A stretch of DNA of 64,000 bases from Thermomonospora echinospora (GTDB taxonomy: Bacteria; Actinomycetota; Actinomycetes; Streptosporangiales; Streptosporangiaceae): assembly GCF_900108175.1 (NCBI RefSeq), contig NZ_FNVO01000003.1, positions 372,001 to 436,000 of the forward strand, read 5' to 3'. Shown in pieces: positions 1 to 7,509 of this stretch; position 1 is the stretch's first letter; every line of letters starts with the position of its first letter. The notes beneath the pieces were generated by a model. It did no database searches, was not told the DNA's origin, and saw nothing but the letters and a program-made list of their open reading frames with translations. A program made the translations under genes and the position numbers.

Positions 1-740
1 AAGCAGCACCGCAAGCCCAGCAGCGCCTGCTCGACCTGCAGGAGCTGGACACCGCGCTGGACCGGCTGGCGCACCGTCGCCGCACGCTGCCCGAGACGGC
101 CGAGATCGAGCGGATCGAGGCCCGGGTCGCCGAGCTGCGCGACGCGCTCGTCGCCGCCGAGACCGAGGTCAGCGACCTGGACCGGGAGCAGCGCAAGGCC
201 GAGCAGGACGTCGACCAGGTCCGCACCCGGGCGCAGCGCGACCAGCAGCGGCTGGACTCGGGCATGGTCACCTCGGCCAAGGACCTGTCCAGCCTGCAGT
301 CGGAGATCGCCTCGTTGCAGCGTCGCCAGTCCGACCTGGAGGAGGTCGTACTGGAGGTCATGGAGCGGCGCGAGGAGGCCGAGGGCCGGGTCGCCGGCCT
401 GCGCGAGGAGCGCACGGCCGCCGAGCGCGACCTGGCCGAGGCCACCGAGCGCCGTGACGCCGCCCGGCAGCGGATCGACGAGGAGAGCGGCACCACCAGC
501 GCCGCCCGCACCGCGGTGGCCAAGGACGTCCCCGAGGACCTGCTGGGCCTGTATGAGAAGCTGCGCGGCCAGTTCGGCGGGGTCGGCGCCGCGGCGCTGC
601 ACCGCGGCCAGTGCCAGGGCTGCCACCTGGCGCTGAACACCGTGGACCTCAACCGGATCCGCGCCGCCGCCCAGGACGAGGTGGTGCGCTGCGAGGAGTG
701 CCGCCGCATCCTCGTCCGCACCCCCGAGTCGGGCCTGTGA
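1..740 (+). CDS. Coiled-coil C4-type zinc-ribbon protein (Rv2229c/MSMEG_4306-like), 5' end just cut off
   Basis: The reading frame is open from base 3 and begins AAPQAQQRLLDLQELDTALD, so only one or two codons (probably Met-Lys) are missing. Residues 1 to about 180 are heptad-rich, with many Glu, Arg and Leu, and fit a long antiparallel coiled-coil hairpin. The C-terminus carries two Cys pairs (CQGC and CEEC) that form the C4 zinc ribbon. The family is widespread in Actinobacteria and its molecular role is not settled; nucleic-acid or protein binding is usually suggested. The TGA stop overlaps the GTG start of the RNase H/phosphatase gene by four bases. The same gene pair is adjacent in mycobacteria, which supports the assignment. 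Confidence 0.9.
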   Translation, partial: AAPQAQQRLLDLQELDTALDRLAHRRRTLPETAEIERIEARVAELRDALVAAETEVSDLDREQRKAEQDVDQVRTRAQRDQQRLDSGMVTSAKDLSSLQSEIASLQRRQSDLEEVVLEVMERREEAEGRVAGLREERTAAERDLAEATERRDAARQRIDEESGTTSAARTAVAKDVPEDLLGLYEKLRGQFGGVGAAALHRGQCQGCHLALNTVDLNRIRAAAQDEVVRCEECRRILVRTPESGL

Positions 741-1876
741 GCGCCTCCCGCAGGCTGGTCGTCGAGGCCGACGGCGGGTCGCGGGGCAACCCCGGCCCGG
801 CCGGGTACGGCGCGCTGGTCCGCGACGCGGTCACCGGCGAGGTGCTGGCGGAGGTCGCCGAGGCCATCGGCCGCGCCACCAACAACGTCGCCGAGTACCG
901 GGGCCTGATCGCCGGGCTGCGCGCCGCCGCCGAGACGGACCCGTCCGCCCGGGTCGAGGTGCGGATGGACTCCAAGCTGGTGGTGGAGCAGATGTCCGGG
1001 CGCTGGAAGATCAAGCACCCGGACATGATCCCGCTGGCGCTGGAGGCCCGGGAGGTGGCCTCGGCCTTTGCCGCGGTCTCGTACCAGTGGGTGCCGCGCA
1101 ACCGCAACGCGCACGCCGACCGGCTGGCCAACGAGGCGATGGACGCTGCCGCCCGCGGCGAGCCCTGGGTCCGCAAGGTCCACGAGGACGACTCCCCGGC
1201 CGTGGCGGCCGACCCGGAGCCGGTCGCCCCCACGGGCCCGGCCTGGGCGACGGCCACCACCGCTCCCACCACGACGCTGCTGCTGCGGCACGGCCAGACG
1301 CCCCTGTCGGTGGACAAGCGGTTCGCCGGTGTCGGGGACGTTCCGCTGACCGACGTCGGCCGGGAGCAGGCCCGCGCCGCCGCACGGGCCCTCAAGGGGC
1401 ACGGCCTGGACGCCGTCGTCACCTCGCCGCTGGTGCGCTGCCGGGACACCGCCGCCGAGGTCGCCGCCGCGACCGGCGTTCCGGTACGGGTCGAGGACGG
1501 CTTCCGGGAGACCGACTTCGGCCGGTGGGAGGGATTGACCTTCGCCGAGGTGCGCGAGCGCTGGCCGGAGGAGATGAACGCCTGGCTGGCCGATCCGGCG
1601 GTGGCCCCGCCGGGCGGGGAGAGCTTCGACGAGGTGGCCCGCCGGGTGCGGATCGCGCTCGACAAGCTCAAGGTCCGCTACCGCCACCAGACGGTGCTGG
1701 TCGTCTCGCACGTCACGCCCATCAAGCTGCTGGTCCGCGACGCCCTCCAGGCGCCGATGGGGTCGCTGTACCGGATGCACCTGGACGTGTCGTCCCTGAC
1801 GCGGATCGACTGGTACGACGACGGCCCGGCGGTGCTGCGCCTCCTCAACGACACCCACCACCTGCCCCACGCCTGA
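737..1876 (+). CDS. Bifunctional RNase HI / histidine acid phosphatase (Rv2228c-like)
   Basis: 379 aa from a GTG that overlaps the upstream stop (GTGA). The N-terminal domain (about 1-140) is an RNase HI fold. Its acidic residues appear as EADGGSRGNPGP, NNVAEYRG, RMDSKLVVEQ and NAHADRLANEAMD, and it would cleave the RNA strand of RNA/DNA hybrids. After a Pro/Ala linker, residues about 170-379 form a phosphoglycerate-mutase/CobC-like histidine phosphatase with the RHG signature (LLLRHGQTP) and the second catalytic His in VVSHVTPIK. This fusion is characteristic of actinobacteria, where the phosphatase half has been linked to alpha-ribazole phosphate in cobalamin synthesis. Translational overlap couples it to the zinc-ribbon gene. 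Start choice and domain order are clear; the in vivo phosphatase substrate is inference. Confidence 0.93.
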   Translation: MSASRRLVVEADGGSRGNPGPAGYGALVRDAVTGEVLAEVAEAIGRATNNVAEYRGLIAGLRAAAETDPSARVEVRMDSKLVVEQMSGRWKIKHPDMIPLALEAREVASAFAAVSYQWVPRNRNAHADRLANEAMDAAARGEPWVRKVHEDDSPAVAADPEPVAPTGPAWATATTAPTTTLLLRHGQTPLSVDKRFAGVGDVPLTDVGREQARAAARALKGHGLDAVVTSPLVRCRDTAAEVAAATGVPVRVEDGFRETDFGRWEGLTFAEVRERWPEEMNAWLADPAVAPPGGESFDEVARRVRIALDKLKVRYRHQTVLVVSHVTPIKLLVRDALQAPMGSLYRMHLDVSSLTRIDWYDDGPAVLRLLNDTHHLPHA

Positions 1877-2144
1877 CCCGACCGCTCTGAGGTCGCCGAG
1901 TTCCGCCCCGTCCTGGTCGCCGCATGACCGGCGGGACGGGGCCGGCCAAGGTTCTGCCGGACGAATTCGGCATGGCCGCCTAGGCCGTTGCCTGTCCGGC
2001 GGCTTGGAGGACTTCGGCCTTCCCCGGGAACGCACCGGCCAAGCCCTCACCCGCCCGCCATGACGAGGTAGCCGGGGTACGAAATACGGATGCGCGTGCC
2101 CCGGTTGCCCCTTTCGTCAGTCACCTACGCGTTCGGGAGCCGAT

Positions 2145-2534
2145 ATGTCCAAGCCCGATATTCCGTCCGAGGTCGTCGAGCTGCTCAAGAAGCCCAACCC
2201 GGCGGTGATGGCCACCGTGCGGCCGGACGGCGCGCCGGTGTCCGTGGCCACGTGGTACCTGTGGGACGACGGCCGGATCCTGCTCAACCTCGACGCCGGC
2301 CGCAAGCGACTGGAGCACCTGCGGGCCGATCCGCGGGTCTCGTTGACCGTGCTCGACTCCGACTCCTGGTACCGGCACGTGAGCCTCCAGGGGACCGTGA
2401 CCATCGAGCCCGACCCCGACCTGTCCGGGATCGACCGGCTCTCTCGGCACTACACCGACAAGCCGTACCCCGACCGCGACCGCCCGCGCGTGAACGCCTG
2501 GCTCGACATCGACACCTACCACACGTGGGGCTGA
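2145..2534 (+). CDS. PPOX-class F420/flavin-dependent pyridoxamine-phosphate-oxidase-fold protein
   Basis: 129 aa, about the usual length for Rv1155-type single-domain proteins. The split-barrel signature is visible: VMATVRPDGAPVSVATWYLW near the N-terminus, then LLNLDAGRKRLEHLRADPRVSL and the late motif YPDRDRPRVNAWLDIDTYHTWG. Members bind F420 or FMN and reduce small molecules. A GGGAG ribosome site lies about eight bases before the ATG. The gene is monocistronic, 268 bases after the phosphatase gene and just before a hairpin and rnpB. Cofactor choice between F420 and FMN cannot be read from the sequence; F420 is favoured because of the actinomycete host. Confidence 0.88.
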   Translation: MSKPDIPSEVVELLKKPNPAVMATVRPDGAPVSVATWYLWDDGRILLNLDAGRKRLEHLRADPRVSLTVLDSDSWYRHVSLQGTVTIEPDPDLSGIDRLSRHYTDKPYPDRDRPRVNAWLDIDTYHTWG

Positions 2535-2578
2535 CCCGGCGCCCGCCCCGCGGGCGTTGACCGGGTGGCGCACCGGCC

Positions 2579-2622
2579 GGGTCCACCCCTCCATGCCGAT
2601 CTCCGACATGCGGGGCGGACCC
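2579..2622 (+). terminator. Imperfect hairpin between PPOX gene and rnpB
   Basis: The arms GGGTCC/GGACCC, CCCC/GGGG and CATG/CATG pair around a short loop, with single mismatches between the blocks. The hairpin lies 45 bases after the PPOX stop and ends 22 bases before rnpB. There is no T tract, as is common for actinomycete terminators. A rnpB promoter -10-like TAGGCT lies at 2631-2636. Confidence 0.5.
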
Positions 2623-2644
2623 GTACCGCGTAGGCTGGGGGCAC

Positions 2645-3042
2645 GGCGGACGAGCCGGCCGGGCGGCCGCGTCGAGGGTCTCCATACCCTCGCCGAGGAA
2701 GGTCCGGGCTCCACAGGGCAGGGTGGTCGGTAACGCCGACCCGGGGCGACCCGCGGGACAGTGCCACAGAAAACAGACCGCCACCGGCATGCCGGTGGTA
2801 AGGGTGAAACGGTGAGGTAAGAGCTCACCAGCGCCCAGGGTGACCTGGGCGGCTCGGTAAACCCCACCCGGAGCAAGGTCAAGAAGGAGAGCCGACGGTT
2901 CTCCGCGCAGGTGCCTGAGGGCGGCCCGCCCGAGCCTGCGGGTAGACCGCTGGAGGCTGCCGGCAACGGCAGCCCGAGATGGATGGCCGCCACCCGCCAC
3001 CAGGCGGGCACAGAACCCGGCCTACAGGCCGACTCGTCCGCC
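2645..3042 (+). ncRNA. rnpB: RNase P RNA (bacterial type A)
   Basis: About 400 nt. The outer P1 helix is explicit: GGCGGACGAG at 2645-2654 pairs perfectly with CTCGTCCGCC at 3033-3042. Conserved core segments are present, including GAGGAAGGTCCGGGCTCCAC after the P3 region, GGTAAGGGTGAAACGGTG, ACAGAAAACAGACCGCC and GGTAAACCCCACCCG; the 3' part has CACAGAACCCGGCCTACA. This is the catalytic RNA that matures tRNA 5' ends. Terminal positions are taken from the P1 helix and may be off by a few bases. Confidence 0.96.
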
Positions 3043-3159
3043 ACCGTCCCCGCCGAGGACCTTTACGAAGTAAGTGACCGGATGGGGTGTCTCAGGCGCC
3101 GGCACATGACCGCTCGGAACGTTCTGTGGTCGTGCCGTCGGCCTTCGCGCCCTCTTCAG

Positions 3160-5094
3160 TCACTCCAGCGGGTCCGGTGGCCCCTCGACGAGCAGTCCGG
3201 CGATGCGCATCTCCTCGGCCAGCCAGGCCAGCGCGGTCTGTCCCGGCGCCGTCTGTCCCGGTGCCGCCGGGCCGGGTCCCGGCGCGATGGGGGGCATCGC
3301 GGCCAGGACGGGGGCGGTGGCGGCCTCGGGGGCGGGCGTCGGCGCCGACGGCAGCAGGCCCGCCTGGATCATCTCGGCGGTCAGCCGGTCCAGCAGGTTG
3401 AGCACCTCGCTGGGCAGTTCCGGGATTCCGGCCAGTGCCGGGCCCAGCAGGCGCAGCGCGTCGGGCAGCCCGGCCCCGGTGCGGTGCGGGTCTCCCAGGT
3501 CCAGCGGCGTGCAGGTGCTCTTGATGAGCTGGAACAGGTGGTCCACCCGGGCCGCGCCGCGCTGCCGGCCGAGGCCGTTGCGGAAGTCGCCGTGGTGGGC
3601 GAGCGCGAGTGCGGCCAGGCCGGTGACGTGCGCGGCGGCCAGGGAGGTGCCGTCCCGGACCGTATAGTCGTCCGGCGGCGCCACCGTCAGGACGGCCACC
3701 CCGGGCGCGCAGACGTCCACCTCGGAGCCGTGGCAGGTGAAGCGCGGGGAGAAGTAGCCCTCCCCCGTCTGCGGTCCGAACACCTCGGCGGCGTGCGAGG
3801 TGTCCGGCGGGAACGTGCCGGTCCTGCCGAGGGCGGCCACGGTCAGCACCGTGGGGAGGTTGCCGGGGAACGCCACCGGCCCTCCGTCGTCGCCGGCGCC
3901 GACCACGCAGGCCACCCCCGCGTGGCGGGCCTGGTCGATCTTGGCCGCGACCAGCGGGGAGGGCCGGGACCCGCCGAGGCCGAGGGCGACCACGTCGATC
4001 TCGGCCTCGATGCAGTGGTCGAGGGCCTCGATGAGGTCGCTGTACCGCCCGTTCGGAAAGATCTTGCACGCGTGGACCAGCGACTCGACGGCGATGCCGA
4101 CGACCCCGCAGCCGTTGTCGGCGGCGGTGATCACGCCGGCGCTGTACGAGCCGCGGTGGACGGTGTCCACGGTCCAGCCGCGTTCGCGGCGGTCCACCAG
4201 GTCCACCCCGTCGTTGAGCTCGCCGCGCAGGTCGGGATGGTCGGCGGCGGCCCCCGAGTCGATGATCGCGACCTTGACGCCGCCGCCGCGGAACGTCGGC
4301 GGCAGCCGGTGCAGGTGCATCGCCTGCTGCCCCCAGCCGAACGTCTGCTGGTCGGGGAAGCCGGGGAAGGTCTCCGACAGGCTGTGCAGGGTGACCAGGT
4401 TGTCGTGGGCGACCGACAGCGCCGGCCGCTCCAGCCGCGCGGTCCACTGGCCGTCCTGCGGCCGGACCACCACGGAACGGATCGTCTCCGGAGTCTCCCC
4501 GACCAGGGTCACGGTCGCCCGCCCCTCCGCCCCGGTCACGGCGTGGGCCGGCCAGCCGGATCCGGTCACGAACACCGCGGCGTTCGGCACCGGCCTGCCA
4601 TCGGTGTCCTGGACGAGGAACGTGAAGTCGATCTCCTCGCCCGCCGGCATGACCAGGGCGGGGTCGCTCAGCCGGTCGGCGGGGCGGTCGGCTCCGGAGT
4701 AGGTGAGCAGCCGGTCGCGTTCCAGGTGCAGTTGCGGCAACTGCCGGCGCAGCGCGCCGGCCTGCTCGTAGGTCATCTCCGCGACGATGATGTCCGGGAA
4801 GGGCATGCGGCGCGCCGCCGTGGTGGAGTCCCGCGGGGAGGCCGGCACCCGGCGGTGGACGCACACTCCGGGTTCCCCTTCGAGCAGCTTTTCCAGGGTC
4901 GCCATGTCGAGCGGCTGCGCGGCGATCCCGGCCGCCGCGAGCTGCTGCGGCGGCAGTACGGCCACCATGTACCGCCGGGGCCGCTGCTCCACGGGCTGAG
5001 CGGGGGGCCGTGCCGGGCCCGCCTTGGCGGTCCGGGCGCGCGAGCGCCCCCTCCCCTCTCCCCTGGGCTGCCCCGTGCTCGCCGTACTAGCCAT
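3160..5094 (-). CDS. Cytosolic subtilisin-family (S8) serine protease with beta-sandwich insert
   Basis: 644 aa. The ATG at 5094 is preferred over an upstream TTG because a purine-rich GGGAAAGGCAGG precedes it. No signal peptide is visible: the start is Arg/Pro-rich. Residues about 40-135 resemble an inhibitor_I9-like prodomain region. About 155-230 looks like a carboxypeptidase-regulatory/Big-type beta-sandwich, and about 270-510 is the S8 catalytic domain. The triad is Asp279 (VAIIDSGAAADHPDL), His313 (HRGSYSAGV) and Ser484 (DGTSLAAAHVTG). The usual oxyanion-hole Asn (AAGN) reads GAGD, so Asp402 replaces it. The C-terminus is Pro/Gln-rich. It is the last gene of the minus-strand run, downstream of a repeat protein that could be a substrate (inference). 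The sequence shows a secretion signal neither here nor in that neighbour. Confidence 0.85.
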   Translation of the reverse strand: MASTASTGQPRGEGRGRSRARTAKAGPARPPAQPVEQRPRRYMVAVLPPQQLAAAGIAAQPLDMATLEKLLEGEPGVCVHRRVPASPRDSTTAARRMPFPDIIVAEMTYEQAGALRRQLPQLHLERDRLLTYSGADRPADRLSDPALVMPAGEEIDFTFLVQDTDGRPVPNAAVFVTGSGWPAHAVTGAEGRATVTLVGETPETIRSVVVRPQDGQWTARLERPALSVAHDNLVTLHSLSETFPGFPDQQTFGWGQQAMHLHRLPPTFRGGGVKVAIIDSGAAADHPDLRGELNDGVDLVDRRERGWTVDTVHRGSYSAGVITAADNGCGVVGIAVESLVHACKIFPNGRYSDLIEALDHCIEAEIDVVALGLGGSRPSPLVAAKIDQARHAGVACVVGAGDDGGPVAFPGNLPTVLTVAALGRTGTFPPDTSHAAEVFGPQTGEGYFSPRFTCHGSEVDVCAPGVAVLTVAPPDDYTVRDGTSLAAAHVTGLAALALAHHGDFRNGLGRQRGAARVDHLFQLIKSTCTPLDLGDPHRTGAGLPDALRLLGPALAGIPELPSEVLNLLDRLTAEMIQAGLLPSAPTPAPEAATAPVLAAMPPIAPGPGPAAPGQTAPGQTALAWLAEEMRIAGLLVEGPPDPLE

Positions 5095-5367
5095 TTCGCC
5101 TGCCTTTCCCAAATTCGCACCAAATGTCGTCCGTAGCGCGGGCCGGCGCCGATCGCGGCCGCGCGGCCGTCGTGGACATGCCGGCCCCTGCAGACCCCGG
5201 CAGCGCGGCGGGCCGCGCGAACGGCCTGCCGCCGCGGTGACGTCCGGGCCGTCACCGCCTCCCCGGCTCGGCGTCCGTTCCCGCCCCGGTCATCGGGCGG
5301 ACCCGGACCGGCGTCCGTCGGGTGGACCCGGACCAGCACCGCCCGGCCCGGGCCCTTACGCGATCGC

Positions 5368-5667
5368 TCACAGCGGCGGCAGCGTCGGCCGCAACACCCG
5401 CGTCTGATGCAGCTGGGCGATCACCCACTGCAGTTGTGCGGCGCACGCGTCATCCAGCCCGGCCCGGTACAGCTGCACCGCCTGCACCAGCGGCGGGATC
5501 GCCGTCGCGAGCTGTGGCTGCTGCGGGACCGCGACCTGCAGCCATCCGTACAGATGCTGCAGCGCCGTCGCGCACTGACCCCTCAGCGGCCCCGTGGCCG
5601 GCCCGGCGACGGACCGGAGCTGCTCGGGCAGGGCGCCATAGCTCACGCTCCCGTTGCCTGCGGACAT
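5368..5667 (-). CDS. Small helical hypothetical protein paired with the repeat protein
   Basis: 99 aa, not recognised. It lies 12 bases after the repeat-protein gene with a GAGAAGAG ribosome-site-like stretch before its ATG, so the two are almost certainly cotranscribed. The composition is rich in Gln, Ala and Leu, with predicted helices (LRGQCATALQHLYGWLQVAV, PPLVQAVQLYRAGLDDACAA). Two Cys are present. No signal peptide or membrane segment is seen. The style (Gln-rich, Leu-patterned helices) resembles the helical part of the upstream repeats, which suggests a shared assembly, but this is speculation. A 273-bp gap with no convincing gene separates it from the S8 protease. Confidence 0.6.
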   Translation of the reverse strand: MSAGNGSVSYGALPEQLRSVAGPATGPLRGQCATALQHLYGWLQVAVPQQPQLATAIPPLVQAVQLYRAGLDDACAAQLQWVIAQLHQTRVLRPTLPPL

Positions 5668-5679
5668 CGGCTGCTCTTC

Positions 5680-6177
5680 TCAGTAGGCGCCCGTCATCAT
5701 CGGCTGCTGGCCGATCTGGCCCATCGGGCCGAAGGGCTGCTGACCCATCTGCCCCTGCTGGGAGAGGATGTGCTGGATCGCGTTGCTCACCAGCTGGTGC
5801 AGCAGCGGGTACTGAGCGATCTGCCCCATCTGGCCGTACGGCTGGCCGATCTGCCCCATCGAGCCGTAGGACTGCTGCCCCATCTGCCCCTGCTGGGAAA
5901 GAGCCTGCTGGATCGCGTTGCTCACCAACTGGTACAGCAGCGGATACTGCTGGGCCATCTGGCCGATCTGGCCGATCTGGCCCATCGGGCCGTAGGGCTG
6001 CTGACCCATCTGCCCCTGCTGGGAGAGGGCCTGCTGGATCGCGTTGCTCACCAGCTGGTGCAGCAGCGGGTACTGAGCGATCTGCCCCATCTGGCCGTAC
6101 GGCTGGCCGATCTGGCCGATCTGGCCGAAGGGCTGCTGGGCCCCGGTCTGTCCGGGTTGGACTGCGGTGTACGTCAT
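5680..6177 (-). CDS. Gln/Gly/Met-rich three-repeat protein
   Basis: 165 aa from the ATG at 6177, preceded by an excellent GGAGGAGGAGA site. The protein is three copies of a unit. Each unit combines a flexible GQIGQPYGQMGQ-type linker with an amphipathic segment of the form YPLLHQLVSNAIQQALSQQ, starting near residues 35, 80 and 122. Between helices run GQMGQQPYGPMGQ-like tracts. There are no Cys, few charged residues and no signal peptide. The family is not recognised. The architecture suggests a multivalent low-complexity scaffold, or a precursor cut between units. It sits between a galactokinase-like gene and a small helical protein, and an S8 protease follows. The outer repeats are nearly identical at DNA level, which indicates recent duplication or gene conversion. 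Confidence 0.7.
   Translation of the reverse strand: MTYTAVQPGQTGAQQPFGQIGQIGQPYGQMGQIAQYPLLHQLVSNAIQQALSQQGQMGQQPYGPMGQIGQIGQMAQQYPLLYQLVSNAIQQALSQQGQMGQQSYGSMGQIGQPYGQMGQIAQYPLLHQLVSNAIQHILSQQGQMGQQPFGPMGQIGQQPMMTGAY
5734..6115 (-). repeat. Internal DNA repeats within the three-repeat protein gene
   Basis: A block of roughly 118 bases starting at 5734 recurs at 5995 (offset 261 bases, 87 codons) with only about three mismatches. The middle copy around 5866-5990 is clearly diverged. The repeat is in frame and makes the tandem helical units of the protein. Confidence 0.85.
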
Positions 6178-6243
6178 TTCTCCTCCTCCGCCCGGCATCG
6201 TCGCCGAGCCTGGATCGCCCCGGTTACATACCGTGTTCGACAG

Positions 6244-6456
6244 CTAACGGAAACTGATGGACACGCGATCGGGTCGCCAAGCGACGCCAAACACCCGGGG
6301 CGGCCCTTGCCGGATCTGCGGGGTGAGATCGGACGAATGCCAGAGGACGCCATTGAGGCGGGCGAGTTTCCGTCCGATGTGGAGGGCGTAGCGCTCCTCG
6401 CCGTTGACGAGGGCGGTGGCCGGCGCGGCGTCGGCGGACCACAGGAAGCCCGGCAT
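6244..6456 (-). CDS. Possible small hypothetical protein (70 aa)
   Basis: It starts MPGFLWSADAAPATALVNGE and ends PDRVSISFR. About five-sixths of codons end in G or C, as expected for a real gene here. It lies in the 330-base gap between the galactokinase-like gene and the repeat-protein gene on the same strand. The ribosome site (GACAGGCGG) is weak, and the frame stays open upstream of the ATG without a usable start codon, so it could be the 3' remnant of a longer gene. No family recognised. Confidence 0.4.
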   Translation of the reverse strand: MPGFLWSADAAPATALVNGEERYALHIGRKLARLNGVLWHSSDLTPQIRQGPPRVFGVAWRPDRVSISFR

Positions 6457-6511
6457 GTACCGCCTGTCGGCGGCGGTGACCCGCGTGGCCCGTTCCTGAC
6501 GGGTGGTCTCC

Positions 6512-7414
6512 TCAGGCGACGCGGTGAGCGCCGTCCGAGGGGACGGCCGTGAGGAAGCGGGGCGGGCGGACGGTGAGTCCCTCCAGCCGGGTGGTGACGG
6601 CCGTGCGGATGTCCCGGATGCGGGGAACGGGTGCGAGGGTCAGCACGCACCGGCCGATCCTGCGGCCGCCGAGCGCTCCGACGCCGAGGGCGACCTCCAA
6701 GGCCAGGTCCGCTGCCTCGTTCCCCGGCCGATGAGCCTGCGTGAGCATCGCGCCCAGGGCCGTGCAGTCCCCACCGCGCAGCCGCTCGGCCACCGCGACG
6801 GTGTCCCCGGCACGGGCCTCGGACGAGGCCGGCCCGGTGCCACCGGGGCCGAGTTCGACCAGCAGGAGCCGCAGCCCCGCCGCCTCCAGGTCGAACGGGA
6901 CGGGTTCGGCGGCCGACCCGGCACGCAGCAGCAGGGCGCGGGCCGGGCCGTGCAGCGAGCACGGATCGGCGCCGGACGGCTCCAGCCCCCGCAGGTCGCG
7001 CAGCGCCAGGGACACCGCGGAGAACGTCTCCGCCCCGGACAACAGCCCCATCTGGTCGGGCAGGAGACGATTGACGGCCACCCGCAGACCCGCCCCGGCC
7101 GGGACGGACTCCAGCGCCCGCACGCACGGCAGCGCCCACGGTGGCGGGCGCATTCCCGGCGACGGCGCCAAGGGGCCCTCGTGATGGTTCAGCGAATACA
7201 GCTCCGACCCGTCCGCGCACGGCGCCGCGGCGACGACGGCCCCCCACGGCAGCGCCACCGTCAGCGCCGCCTCGGGGCCGCCCAGCAACGTCAGCGTCCC
7301 CGGGGCACGCCACGCCCCCTGCGGGAGGTCTCCGTACACGCGGCTGAACACGTACGCGGTCAGGCGTATGTCGGGATCGGCCTCCAGCCGCCCGGCGATG
7401 CCCGCCTCGCCCAT
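6512..7414 (-). CDS. Divergent galactokinase-like GHMP-fold protein, probably inactive as a kinase
   Basis: 300 aa. Order and spacing of motifs follow galactokinase: APGTLTLLGGPEAALTVALP corresponds to the N-terminal substrate-binding motif, DQMGLLSGAETFSAVSLAL to the GLSSSAA phosphate-loop motif, and GALGGRRIGRCVLTLAP to the C-terminal GARMTGGGFGGC motif. A segment ending EPVPFDLEAAGLRLLLVE matches the galactokinase middle region. Key residues are eroded: the GEHTDY box is GGPEAA, the Ser/Gly phosphate loop is partly lost, and the catalytic MDQ region reads ADPCS. Its ATG overlaps the stop of the preceding 31-aa ORF (TGATG), so it is translationally coupled to the glycosyltransferase. A sugar-binding or regulatory role in glycolipid assembly is inference. 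Homology is fairly clear; function is not. Confidence 0.7.
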   Translation of the reverse strand: MGEAGIAGRLEADPDIRLTAYVFSRVYGDLPQGAWRAPGTLTLLGGPEAALTVALPWGAVVAAAPCADGSELYSLNHHEGPLAPSPGMRPPPWALPCVRALESVPAGAGLRVAVNRLLPDQMGLLSGAETFSAVSLALRDLRGLEPSGADPCSLHGPARALLLRAGSAAEPVPFDLEAAGLRLLLVELGPGGTGPASSEARAGDTVAVAERLRGGDCTALGAMLTQAHRPGNEAADLALEVALGVGALGGRRIGRCVLTLAPVPRIRDIRTAVTTRLEGLTVRPPRFLTAVPSDGAHRVA

Positions 7415-7509
7415 CAGACCACCCCCACCGGCCGGAAGCCCCGGCGGCAGCCCGGCAGGACGAGCGGCGGCCCCGAGACGGCGGCCCTGGCGGAAGAACG
7501 TCCGGTCAT
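7414..7509 (-). CDS. 31-aa coupled ORF between glycosyltransferase and galactokinase-like gene
   Basis: It starts within the glycosyltransferase stop (ATGA at 7509-7506) and its TGA overlaps the next ATG (TGATG at 7416-7412). The peptide begins MTGRSSARAAVSGPPLVLPG and is basic, with one Cys. The exact overlaps at both ends suggest it carries ribosomes from one cistron to the next, with or without a peptide function. Confidence 0.45.
   Translation of the reverse strand: MTGRSSARAAVSGPPLVLPGCRRGFRPVGVV

Noticed and set aside
2911-5136. Long plus-strand frame across rnpB and the S8 protease
   Set aside because: It runs through the RNase P RNA and is antisense to an enzyme with an intact catalytic triad.
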